The notes under the pieces: generated by a model | What the model was told of the DNA's origin: nothing | Database searches by the model: none | The model's input: the letters and a program-made list of their open reading frames with translations, nothing else | Origin: Zantedeschia hybrid cultivar | Lineage: Eukaryota; Streptophyta; Magnoliopsida; Alismatales; Araceae | Direction: 5' to 3' | Assembly: GCA_030544215.1 (NCBI GenBank) | Contig: JARZZO010000001.1 | Span: forward strand, 68,474,456 to 68,538,455 | Length of the DNA stretch: 64,000 bases | Translations under genes and position numbers: made by a program | In this document: one piece after another, positions 11,469-22,701 of the stretch | Numbering within the stretch: position 1 is the stretch's first letter | Layout of the letters: every line of letters starts with the position of its first letter

Positions 11469-12429
11469 GGGCATTGCTCGCCCAAGAGAATGAAGACGGG
11501 AAAGAACAATCCTTATACTACTTAAATAGAATGTTAATGGATCCTGAGCACCGATATTCTCTCATGGAGAAAATGTGATTGGCCCTGGTGTTTGCTGTGA
11601 AGAAGCTGAGGCATTATCTCTTGGCACACAAGGTTCAGCTAATACCACGATATGATCCGTTGAAGTTCCTCCTCAAACAGCCCGCATTGTCAAGAAGAGT
11701 AGAGAAGTAGGACTTACTCCTCATGGAGTTTGACATTACATTCATGCCTCAAAAGGCAATAAAGGGACAAGGCATGGCCGAATTCCTAACAGCTCATCTC
11801 ATCCCCGAAGATTTTCCTCTAACCAATGAATTGCCAGACGAAGAAGTGTTGTCGGCACAAGAAGCAGTGGAAGTATAGCAAGCATAAATTAAAGTCTGGC
11901 AATTATACTTTGATGGAGCATCAAGAGCTGTCACAATGCCTGATGGCACATCAACAACCCGAACAGGGGCAAGTCTTGTCCTTGTTATCCCGAAGGCGAT
12001 ATGCTACACCATTCATGTGCACTCATGGAAGTATTGACAAACAATGAAGCATAATATGAAGCTATGATAGTAGGGCTAGAAGTTGCCCTAGAAATTGGTG
12101 TCCGGTGCATCCAAGTATACGGGGACTCATTCCTTGTCATTAGACAAGTCTTCGAGATCTTCAAAGTCAGAAAGACAGAATTGATGGCCTATCATGCTAT
12201 TGTTGTAAGGCCAAGCGAAAAGTTTTATACTTTCTGAATAGAGCATGTCAAAAGGGGGCAGAATGCTCAGGCCGATGCCCTCGCCAAATCAGCCGCCGCT
12301 CTAAAGTTGCCACCCGCAAGCGAGGCTGAAATTCTTATGAAAGATAAAAGGCTCTTCCCAAGCTCCCTAAATGAAGAAGATAGGCTAACAGTGTTCGAGG
12401 TCAATGTTGTTGAAGAAAATGAAGCATAA
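11469..12429 (+). pseudogene. Dual RNase H region of element A
   Basis: 11469-11830 matches the gypsy RNase H connected to RT: ALLAQENEDGKEQSLYYLNR, PEHRYSLMEKM, LALVFAVKKLRHYLLAHKVQ and FDITFMPQKAIKGQ are readable with in-frame stops between them. A second, archaeal-type RNase H follows at about 11895-12310, with WQLYFDGASR, YEAMIVGLEVALEIGVRCIQ and VYGDSFLVIRQVF, then NAQADALAKSAA. A second RNase H of this kind marks the Tat/Ogre branch of plant gypsy elements. Stops at 11578, 11710, 11876, 12044, 12237 and 12427 inactivate it. Confidence 0.8.
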
Positions 12430-13094
12430 AAATAAGACTGGCGGATTCCCATCATCAAAGTCAAAGAAGGATGACTTCCAGATGATAAAGCTGAAAGGGT
12501 ACGATTGTTACGTATAGTAGTCTCTTACAGGCTGATCGTGGGAGTCCTATATCGGCTGGTCCCCAAAGACAAAAATGCGATCATCTTAAGGTGTCTTTCA
12601 CCAAAGGAAACGCGAAAGATAATAAAAAAAGTTCACTCAGGGGTCTGCAAAGCACATCAGTCTGGCTTGAAAATGAAGATCAATATCAAAATCAAGGGGT
12701 TCTTCTGGCCAACGATGTATGCAGATTGCGAAAAGATGGCCAAAAGTTGTCCTCAATGCCAAACTTTTGGGCCAATTCCCAGAAAGCCTCCAAACCAATT
12801 ACATCCCACAACCCCTACGTGGCCTTTCGCCCATTGAGGTATGGATGTGGCAAGCCCACTCCCACCTTCGTTAAGAGGGTGTAAGTATATTTTGTCCGCT
12901 ACAGAATACTTCACGCATTGGGCAGAAGCCGTCCTGTTGAAGGAAGTCACATGTGAAGTAGTATCGCGCTTTGTTCGGCACAATATCATATACAGGTTTG
13001 GGACACCCAGCCGAGTCACTTCAGACAATGGTACCCCATTCAAGAATCAGACAATCTACAAGATGGCAGCTAAATTCCACATTGAGTGTAATGG
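12430..13094 (+). pseudogene. Integrase of element A, truncated before the catalytic Glu
   Basis: The N-terminal zinc-binding domain is visible (VHSGVCKAHQSGLKM, then CPQCQ near 12749). The catalytic core begins with MDVASPLPPS (first Asp codon 12844) and includes the second Asp in VTSDNGTPFKNQ (codon 13024). Sequence similarity to integrases stops soon after KMAAKFHIE at about 13090, so the third acidic residue, the rest of the core and the C-terminal domain are missing. A TGA at about 12838 also interrupts the frame. The 3' part of the element (any extra ORFs and the 3' LTR) is absent, replaced by unrelated repeats. Confidence 0.85.
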
Positions 13095-13106
13095 GAGCCA
13101 CGGATA

Positions 13107-13221
13107 CATGGTTGGCAGTACCGGCCGGTACGTACCGGTATCAGCCGGTACTGGGCCGATACCGGCCGGTACGTACCGGTACCGGTACCCACTGATACCG
13201 GTACCGGTACTGCCATCCTTG
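13107..13221. mobile_element. 115-bp hAT-like MITE made of GGTACCG words
   Basis: Ends are CATGGTTGGCAGTACCGG at the left and CCGGTACTGCCATCCTTG at the right, imperfect inverted repeats of about 18 bp. Flanks CACGGATA (13099-13106) and CACGGATG (13222-13229) form an 8-bp duplication with one mismatch. The interior is almost entirely overlapping TACCGG/CCGGTA palindromes and could fold back on itself along its length. Confidence 0.75.
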
Positions 13222-13229
13222 CACGGATG

Positions 13230-13862
13230 GCACCCCCCCACCGGTGGGTTTCCACCGGCGGCTCCCTTCCCCTTCCACTTTCTTTTTTTTTTTGTTAAAA
13301 AAAAATGTTTAAACATCTCACATCGAACTTTTTAAAAGGTTTTGCCTCCTTATGATTTCTGAGGCATTCTAAGCTAATGAACAACACGTGATGGCTGCAG
13401 TATTGTGGGAACTGACATGCTATTTTGAAGGTGAGGTGTTGTTTATGTTATCTATATAAAAATTTAATATCTATTTTGAATTCGAACCGGTGAATATTAC
13501 AAAAAACTAATATTTATTTTAAATTTGAGCCGGCTCTTGAGCTGAGCTTACCGAAGCTCGAGCTAGGCTCGTTTAATCAAATGAGCATGGCTCAAAACTC
13601 GTACTTGGCTCGTTTGATTAGATTGCACGAGCCAAGGTGAATCGAGCTTTTTTCAAACCTGGCTCATTGCCAGCCCTAATTTTGAACTTATTTACAGAGG
13701 ACTTGGGCTCAATGAATAGCTTGAACTCGTTGAGTAGAGCATCTGAATGAGCCAGGTTTGAACGGCTTTCCTAGAAATTGGGTCGAGTTCAAGCGAGTTC
13801 AAGCCTGACTTTGAGCCAAGTTCAAGCAGAGTGATACTTGGCTTGGCTCATTTGCACCCCTA
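13230..13862. repeat. Degenerate MITE debris with GAGCTCGAGCC-type words
   Basis: 13225-13290 resembles the C-rich CACCGGT block of LTR B. 13490-13862 is built of GAGCC, GAGCTCGAG and TTCAAGC words on both strands. Two right-hand hAT-like ends are readable, GCCAGCCCTA near 13669 and GCACCCCTAG near 13853, but no matching left ends. These are probably remnants of two nested elements related in style to the one at 40320. Confidence 0.5.
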
Positions 13863-14547
13863 GCCAAGAACTAAAAAAGATAGATCCAAAGACTAGCTAG
13901 GACAAATTATGGCACTTTTCTACAGCATATAAAATGATATTTCAAGCCTTAGGAAACATCCCCTCTGTCAGAGCCGATGGCTGGGAGGAGGGGATTACTG
14001 TTATTAATATTATTTTCTTATTCTCTATTGGCTGATGACATCTGAGTTATCTTTTATTTATTCTTTTTTTTACTTAACTTGAATAACTTTTATCTAACAA
14101 AGTTGTATAATGTTCGTCTTCTGCTAATATTTGGACTCTAAAAGCACATGATAGATAATTTCTTGATAACCTTGAGTTTTTTTTTAGTTATTACTATCTT
14201 ATTCTTTGTTAGTCGACAATCATCAAGATTTTTTTCTTGTTTTCTCTCACTAACTTTGTATCCGGAGACAGGTCACACAAGTCATTCTCAAATTTTTGAC
14301 CCTACAATACAAAAGGTATCTCTTTGACGGTTTTTTTGAACTATTTTAATTTTTATTTAAATAATATTAATTTATTTTTTATTATTAAATCCTGTCCCAA
14401 TGGCTTGGATCATATTAGGGTTAGAACTTGGGTGATTCTAAGTTTGATATTTTCTTTTTCAACCTAAAACATCTCAGACGGTGATTGTAAAAATCAGATG
14501 TTTCTCTGATATGGTCCGAAGGATCAGATAGTTGCATCTGAATAACC
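13863..14547. other. AT-rich interval, nothing recognised
   Basis: No coding region or terminal-repeat structure is seen. It contains the left target-duplication flank of the LINE (14548-14560). Confidence 0.6.
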
Positions 14548-14560
14548 ACAGCATTGTTTT

Positions 14561-16324
14561 TTTTTTTTTTTGAAGTGGATGGTACCACAATATTATATAG
14601 AATTGAAAAAACAACAAAAGGATGTAGTAGGATTGACAATTGAGTATACGACTTATCTCCCCAAAAAACAAAACCCCCAAAAGAGTAAGAGTATGAGTCA
14701 CACCTCCTCTAAGGCAACAAAAAAGGAAGAGGAGGTGGAATTTACATTGCCAATAACCCTTGCCCACTCCTTCACCCTGTTACATATAAACCGGACTACC
14801 CCAATGGACTCCCAAGATTCCTTCTTAAATATCTGACGATTCCTTTCTCCCCAAATGGACCACAAGGTGGCGTGAAGGATCAACCACCATACAACTTGGT
14901 CCTCTTTGGGTGCCTGGATATGGATCTAATGCCGAAGTAGATCCTTCACACTACGAACCAATGTACTTCGTTGCTGAAGCTTGGAAGCCAAACCTTGCCA
15001 AATTTCTTTTGCCAAAATGCACTATACAAATAAGTGATCTACAGATTCATCTTCCTCCCCACAAACGCAGCAAAGAGATGGCACTTCAAAACCGAACCAT
15101 ATAAGCCTGTCACACATGGGAAGCCTACCAATGGCAATCCTCCATAAAAGTACCTTCACCTTCAGAGGAGAGGCAAGATGGAACCTCACTCCCCCGTCTG
15201 CAATAAGTCGATAAGCTGATCTAACAGTAAATATCCCAGAGGGACTCCATTGCCAAGTCCAACAGTCTCTACAGGAAGCCACAAGCGAGAAGTCTGATAA
15301 CAACATCAATAAATCAGCAAAATCATGGATCTCCTCCTCCCTCAAGCCCCGCCTGAAATGTGAGTCCATGCCCCTCCACCCTCAAGCCCCGCCTGAAATG
15401 TGAGTCCATGCCCCTCCACCCTGCGGATTATGCTGAAACACTTGTGCCACTACATGATGAGGGCTGGATGCTATGCCAAAGAGCCTGGGAAACACAGTGC
15501 AGAGACCATTCGTCTGTCCAGAATAAACACCTCTGTCCATCCCCAAGAGCAACATGAACCTGCACTGATAATATCGGTAGCCTGCATGATGCCTCTCCAT
15601 ATATGAGAAATATTATACACCACCTGTAACTGGAAGTCCCAATCCCTAACGATAGGATAATATTTATCCTTAGTCACCTTGAGCCACGGTCCTGATGAAG
15701 TAGTACCCAACTTCCACAGCCATTTGGAGACCAAGGCAAAATTGAAATCTTGAATGTTTTTAATCCCAAGTCCTCCACTAGCAATACTTCTGAAAACTCT
15801 ACCCCAGCAGACATCCCGTCCCCCTCTTTCCTAGGCATCTTCCCTACCCTTCCAAAAGAATTTGCTCTGGATTGCTTCCAATTGTCTGGCTATGGATATA
15901 GGATTCTAAAGACAGATAGATAATAGATAGTAAGGTTGTTCAAAACTGACTTACAGAGCACCAGCCGACCATCATAAGATAGAAGCCTGACCTTCCACTC
16001 GACCAATTGAGATTGAAACTTCTGAATCACCTTCTGCCATCACTGCATCTGATATGTAACGGATCCAAGTGAGTGATGGGGAATGAACCCCTTTGGCATC
16101 CCAAAATAGAGGCATCCCTGCACACAGACCCCTCATCCACATTCATACCAATAACATGACTTTTCTGAAAATTCACCTTCAGTCCACTCGCTTCATCAAA
16201 TAGTTCTAACATGAGCCTTGCATGCAACAACTGGTCCTGATCATCCGAAAGGGACAAAATAGTGTCATCTGCATACTGGAGATGAGAAACCCGCCTCCTA
16301 GAAAAGCCCACCTGAAAACCAGCT
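14561..16324 (-). mobile_element. 5'-truncated LINE (L1-type), minus strand
   Basis: ACAGCATTGTTTT at 14548-14560 is repeated exactly at 16325-16337, a 13-bp target-site duplication (its right edge is ambiguous because it ends in T). The left end of the insert is a T run, i.e. the poly(A) tail of an element lying on the minus strand. Minus-strand frames carry LINE ORF2 pieces: VSHLQYADDTILSLSDD with the YADD reverse-transcriptase box near 16264-16275, ending leftward in a zinc-finger-like region (15022-15369: CVCGEEDESVDHLF, preceded by the typical SGIFTVRSAYRL and KVLLWRIAIGRLP) and a final block WSIWGERNRQIFKKES (14698-14883). Stops and frameshifts interrupt it, and the endonuclease and start of RT are missing. 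Confidence 0.88.
15341..15420. repeat. 40-bp tandem duplication in the LINE
   Basis: Positions 15341-15380 and 15381-15420 are identical, starting CTCAAGCCCCGCC. Such exact short duplications usually arise by replication slippage or end joining and are recent. Confidence 0.9.
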
Positions 16325-16337
16325 ACAGCATTGTTTT

Positions 16338-19300
16338 GACATCCCCCCCCCCAGGGAAAAAATAAAAAATAAAAAAATTATGGCTCCACCACCGGACAGC
16401 GTAGACCAGTTTTCCTAGCAAACAAAAGAAAAAAAAGGAATTTTTCTACTGCAAACATTTACTTGAATAGAGAAGGATCCCAGTTTCTCCTGCTTAAAGG
16501 AATGGAAAATGTTGCACTCTTTGCAAGATTTACAACACAGGGCATACAACAGACTGCAGTAGTAGCAAAGAAATTCATATCAAGTTAGCATCATGATCAT
16601 ATTATAAAAACACTCTCCCCGACTTTAGAAATTTTACAAAGAAAGCCAAAAACACAAGATGTTGACTGCATATAGATTTCTTGCAAAAGGATAAATTCCA
16701 AAACATATCTTTTTTGATCAAGCAATGCACCAAATCATGCGCTACAAATGAAAAGATAAAAGCAGTCAGAAGATGTCAAATATCATCAGATATGTACTGT
16801 GAAACATAGGCATTACAATAAACACTCCTAATAACAGAAATAAAAAGACACTCCTTCTGAACAAAGTGTAAGCACTTGAGCCATATTCTTTATCACCTGT
16901 ACACATCTATACGAAAGGAAATGTAATGCACGAAGGATTTAATAACAGCAAGACATATGGCAAAATGACACCCATCTCTCTCAACCCAGATCCACCCCAT
17001 TTTGGCGGATGGACTTGCACATAGTTATGGCTCTTTACTGCCTCTTCTATGCTGGGTTCTTCTCTGTGTGTGTATGTGTATGTCTATTGACTTTGTTGTG
17101 GTTATGGTCTCTTTCGTACAGAAAAAAAACTTACAATTTGGTTATTGTTTTGGCTATTCACCAATTTTTTGGGAGTACTATCCTAGCTAGTTAATAGCAT
17201 GTGTTAGCTGCATATTACATATCCATTGTAGAAGCTACATTACATATGTTGTTCAAGACAGAAGAATGAATTGTTCAAGATGGAAGAATGAATCCATTGT
17301 TGAGACATCAACACATGGGCACTTGTAGACTTCTAAGGACTTTCAGTTTCTTGTTCTCAAATGACCTAAACAAAGGACATGATCCTGCTAACTTAATAAT
17401 GAAGAATTCTTAAGTACACTAATATGATAGCTTCCTAAGAATCTCTCACTTAGGAGAAAAACAGAGCTACCATTTCATTTAGTGAAAAAAATTGCACAAC
17501 AAGGTATATGCAGACCCGTGTAACTAATTCAGATATATACAAGCTATATATATATCTGATGTAAGAAAGTTTAGATGTGTGTTCTCTTGATGCAAATTGT
17601 ACTAGGGTAGTTGGGTGACTATGAAAAAGTAGTAGTCCGCCAAAATATATAGGCAAAGCCACAAATCCTAATTTTGTACTTCCATTCACTCTTTGGTTGA
17701 TAGTTGCTCTAGAGAAAACTACATATCCCTATATAAAACTTGCCCCTTACTCTTTTGCTACATCCTTTCAAAGTCTGGGAGAACATTCTAGTATCACCTC
17801 TGGTTCAATCAACTTGGATAACAGCAATAATGTACCTATTGTACTGTTAAAAAGATCTTGTAAGACTTTTGACAGGCTTTCTCCTGTACAAAGTTATCTT
17901 GAATAGATATTTTGCACCACTATGCAAAAAGTCAAGCAGAGCATGTGGATCTTTTATTCGATTTAGCTGACACTGGGTTGATGGGATTTATGATGATGGT
18001 GCTGATAAATCCAATAATTAGTACCATGCAGAACATCAGGATGTGTACAATTTAGTTGTCATGTAACACATACAGAGCATTTATATGTCCTAGTAGATTA
18101 ACTGATTTTGTCATGCAGTTGCAGTCTCCGTTATAGGTTATTTTGTTACCCTGACTCTATAGCTTTATTTGGCTTGACTACTACTACTACTACCGATCAT
18201 CTACTAGACTACTACTGGCTACCAACCCTCACCTACAACTATTGTTACCTTGATTATGGCTCCATAGTCATTGTTGGGTCTTTCATCATTTACTTCTGTC
18301 TTGCTCATCGGTACCACTTATTCGATACAGCCCCTTCTTTTGTGCTTGGTGCAAAATTTTATTTTGGACATTCAAACATTTACTTATATAACATATCAAA
18401 GAAAACATCGAGTTGTGCATTTTGAATCGGGGAAATAACCAACACATGGCAGCTTGTTGATGAGGAGAATATCACACATTGCCCTTTATAATATCGAAAT
18501 GGTGCAAATAATGTCAATAGTCATGATGACATAATAATGTCAATAGTCATGACGACAAAGGAGAAGACTAAACATTTGGTGCTAAAAGAAACTACTAAGG
18601 AGCTGCCAACGATTTACCACCAATCCACCGGGTAGGAACTTTTTTACAGAGAACGGTTAGATAGAGAATAGCTAGTATGTGAAATCCTTGGGGATTCTTA
18701 CCAAATCCTACTAACACTTATTTATCTAATTTAAATAGTTTGATTGGATTATGAATATTTGAATTACAGACAAAGATACATGGCAGATGACACTCTTAAA
18801 TCTCCAAAGCAAGTGATCTATGTAACATTAGCACTTCCTTTAAGATGAAAGGGTAATTGATAACTTCTAAAATGGATTAAGCATCTCCATCATCAATTAT
18901 GGTCATTGAAAGTGACTATTCAGAAACATCATTTTGTTGGATGGCGGAACATGAAATAAAAATCATTAACGAAAATTATGTAGAGGTCGCTTACATAGCA
19001 TGTTTGTTTGATGAAAGCTGCAAAACCTCTGACCTAATATGGGTGCAAATAGATTAAGTTTAGGCCAATTGTAAAACAAATGATAATACAATAAAAAAGG
19101 GAGGAAGATGGTGGAAGAAAATGGATAAGACATGGATTACGAAGCTTGCCAATTTGGCAGGTTCAGACTGAAGAACTGGGAAAAACTGGATGAGAACTGG
19201 TGGTTCTTGATAGTCCAATCTGTTTAGACAAAACCAACTGCAGAACCACGCTGAACATCCCAGTTCACTCCTAGTTCTGCCAACTGGGACTAGGTTTTCT

Positions 19301-20287
19301 ACTCTTTACACATGGAGATTCTCTTTCAAAAAGCATAATAAAAACATAAAATGTTTATATCCTTCTAGTATGTTTTTGCAAACTATTCTCATATTTCTTA
19401 CATTTCCACCAATTTATTACATTATAAGTTCCTCTATAGATTACATATGTTTTGTGCTTCGAATTAACTGGAAACTCCATCCCCAAAAAGTTTCCATCCC
19501 CAATCAAAGCTCCTATAGTGATCTGGCCATGAACTGAGCAGTGGGAGAGGGCTACTTGTAGGACAGAGCTACTTGGATGTAGGGAAGAAAATGCGCTAGT
19601 GTGGAGCTATCACTATATATAGAAGCTGGGCCAAGGATGAACTGGACTAGTCTTATATCGAAAAGTGGGAAAAGTTATCAAGATATATAAGTAGAGCTTG
19701 GATCCATAATTTGTAAGGTGCCTTTTAGGGACAAAACCATGTGGCCTTAAGCTCAAAGCATAAAATATCTCACAAGAGTTGGATTGGATTGTTACACGGT
19801 CAATTGTCAGTCTAAAGAAGAAATAGAAACAAAACCTATGGGATCAGTTCTAGAATTTGGTTCCATATTTACAATTGCTGGGGGTTAGATATTTCTCCTA
19901 CTAAGAATAATGTAAAAGTGAGTTAATTCACATGGTTTTGATTTTTAAATAGCACATTGGTCAACGCCATAGTTAGACCTAGGACTAAATTATGTATTCA
20001 TCACCATGACCACCATCGCCAAAATATTTAGCTAGGTGTTGTCCAAATCCAAAGGTTTTGGAAACCTTTTTAGCTGGCTCCCAACCTGGTGGCTAATCAC
20101 CTCTTGATTTTTCTTTTTCTTTTTTTCTAAGATGGCTGGCACCATCTCTGCTACCATTGATCAGACCATGCCAGTTGGTAGATAGATTGGTAGATAGAAA
20201 AAGCTACCATGTCATGCAAAAGTGCTTGGGAAATTAACATAAAAGGTAAGCAAAGGAACACGTTATTTTGAAACCAATAAACGTGTG
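16338..20287. other. AT-rich interval without a recognisable gene
   Basis: About 4 kb with only short scattered frames and no domain I recognise. Minor features are a CTA trinucleotide run near 18178-18192, a 23-bp near-duplication (ATAATGTCAATAGTCATGA) at 18508-18553, and a patch rich in AACTGG words at 19160-19310. The interval was joined to 34127 before element B inserted, so it could be the distal part of a minus-strand transcription unit whose candidate promoter lies near 35616. I see no exon that proves this. Confidence 0.5.
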
Positions 20288-20292
20288 AGGGT

Positions 20293-22575
20293 TGTTGGAA
20301 CCCTTTTAAAACAAAAGGAAGAGGGGGGAAGCCCCCCCCCCCCACCGGTTCCAAGAGGGAAACCGGTGGGGGGGGGAAGAGGATCCCCGCCTTTCTTTTC
20401 CAGATTTGAAAAAAAAAAAATCAAATGGGGGGGATTAATTAGGATAAAGGGGAGTTAATGAGAATCTTAACCCCATTCACACATGGGTTAAGAATTCCAT
20501 GTGAACCCCCATTAAATCTCTATCCTAAACCCCTTTCACATGGAGCCAAATCTGGATTTAATAGGTCTAAACCCTTTTCACATTGGCTAAACCCCCAAAA
20601 TCTGAAAACCAAGGCTCATTAATGAGCCCCAAAAGCAGAAAAAGAAGGAAGAAATGGGGAGGGAACCCCCCCACCGGTTTCCCAAAACCGGTGGGGAGAC
20701 CCCCCCACCGGTTCCAACCGGTGGGGGGTCCATCCGGTGGCACCCCCTCCACCGGTTAGAACCGGTGGGGCTGCCCACCGACCCCCCCCCCCCCCCCCCC
20801 CCCCGCCCCCTTCTCTCTTTTCCATGCTCTCTCTCTCACCCATGTGATTAAAAAATTTAAAAAAAAAGGAGAGGAGGAAGAGGCAACCGGTGGGTACCCC
20901 CCACCTCAAGCCAACCGGTGGGTACCCCCACCGGTTAAGGCTTTGAAGCCTATAAATACCCCCCAATGGGTAAGAAGGAGGCATGCCCATTTGGCCCAAA
21001 AAATTTCCTAGGGGAAACTCTGTCCATTTGAAGACCAAATCCGGTGCTCTTACCCCGGTTTGCTGCGATTTGGAGGAGATATTTTCTTGGAGAGTTCTCT
21101 TCCTAAGGTTTATTCCTAAGGAGAAACTCTGCCAAATTTATGTTGTAAAATCACCGTTTTATAAGACGGGATTATGTCGAAATAATGAATGAAATGCCAC
21201 TATTTGTTCTTTGAGCATATGTGTGTGCATGTGTGTTCATGAATCTACTACTTAAGTAACACTATGTTATTATATTTTCACATGCATAATTAATTAATTT
21301 AATAACTAATTAAAATATATAAATACATAATTAAATATTTTAAAATACCCTTGGCCTCATCCCATACATAATTAAATCTAGACTCATAATTAAAACTCAA
21401 TAATGAAACATAGACTCATAAAATAATATACTTAAGTTAAAAATGACTTAAATACTTCCATGCTTAATTAATTAATAAAATCTACGAAAATTATTTAAAA
21501 TCAGTAAAATAAATATAAAAATCAGAAAAATTCTCTAAAAATCAGTAATACTCAGTAAAAATCAGAAAACAAAATCTGAAAATTACATAAATCCAAAAAT
21601 ATGACTTAAATATCCTTCATATATCTAATTAATTAATAAAAATCTGTAAAATTAATAAAAAATCAATAAAATTCAGTAAAAAACAGTAAAAAACAGAGAA
21701 CCAAATCTGAAAACATATAAAATTCTCAAAATGACTAAAATATCCCTAGAACTTAATACAAATTACAAAAATACCCTCATCCATGATAAAAATCTGTAAA
21801 AATCACAGAAAATTCTTTAAAATATCAAAATCTCTCCTATGCCCAAAATACCCTCCAAACCTCAATAAAATGGATAAAATTATCAAAATACTCTCAGTAT
21901 GATAAAAATAATAAAAATCTCAAAAAAATATAAAAATAGACTCCAAGTATAATAAACCCGATTTAGGGTAAAATGACCAAAATATCCTTACAATACAAAC
22001 ACACTTGAAATAACTCTAAAATACCTCCTATGGTTTTGAAACCTTCATAAATTATTAAACTCATTTCACATACTAAAGTAACCATAATACCCCTATACCC
22101 TCCAACTTGGCATAATTACAAAAATACCCTTATGGGTCTAAAATACTTAGAATCAATCTAAATAACTCGGAATCAATCTAAAATCTCTTAAAAAGTCTAC
22201 CAATCAATTATAAACTCATCTTAAACTTAGATGAGGCCAAGAGCTTAACCTAAAATATATCTTCATATGCATGTGTTGCCTGTAGTAGTAGTGTTGCATG
22301 TTATAAGGGCATCAACAGACGGTTAATCAAGGGTTGTCAAGCGGTTGCTTGACGTAATTAACACTGACTGAGGTCAGTGGAGAGATGTCATATACTCGGA
22401 TTTTCGCCTGATCCGAAGTCCCGGACTCCCTGAGGGCTAATCCTAAGCTCTCATAGTCCAAAAATAAAATACATAAAACCGACCTATATTTCTCCAGATA
22501 TAAACAAAAATAATACGGATTTCTTAAATAATCCGATAGGAGAGAGACATGCATAGGTCAGGTCCCAAACAAACA
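20293..22575 (+). repeat. 5' LTR of element B (2,283 bp)
   Basis: It begins TGTTGGAACCC and ends CAAACAAACA. The U3 part (to about 20950) holds repeated CACCGGTT/AACCGGTG inverted pairs and C runs. A TATA box lies at 20951. Downstream is about 1.2 kb of very A-rich sequence made of words such as AAAATCAGTAAAA, then the conserved U5 shared with LTR A. Confidence 0.93.
20951..20957 (+). promoter_or_regulatory. LTR TATA box (element B 5' LTR)
   Basis: TATAAATACCCCCC is at equivalent places in both B LTRs (also 32143-32149), and a similar TATAAATACCC is in LTR A. Transcription would start about 30 bp downstream, near 20985. Confidence 0.6.
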
Positions 22576-22577
22576 GA

Positions 22578-22596
22578 TGGCACGCCCGGTGGGACC
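22578..22596 (+). other. Primer-binding site of element B
   Basis: It is identical over 19 bases to the PBS of element A (4327-4345) and starts two bases after the LTR. It supports membership of A and B in one lineage with the same tRNA primer. Confidence 0.75.
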
Positions 22597-22701
22597 TCTA
22601 TTTTCCTTCATCTCTCCATCCGGTGATGCCCTCACCACAACTCTACTACTAACTTTGTCATGTCTTATGCAGGTGACCGAGTTTTTGCTTAAAAGACGAC
22701 G

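Larger units (their letters stand above)
2389..13094 (+). mobile_element. Ty3/gypsy element A (Tat-like), decayed and truncated at the 3' end
   Basis: In order this contains a long 5' LTR, PBS (4327), gag N-terminal extension (4442), gag (5786-8603), protease remnant, a spacer, RT (10312), RNase H, a second RNase H and integrase (12430-13094). A second RNase H domain together with long LTRs and a long gag is characteristic of the Tat lineage of plant gypsy elements. Frames are broken by many stops and frameshifts. Integrase ends before its third catalytic residue, and there is no 3' LTR in the window. The left LTR boundary is uncertain: TG dinucleotides at 2379 and 2389 are both possible. Confidence 0.85.
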
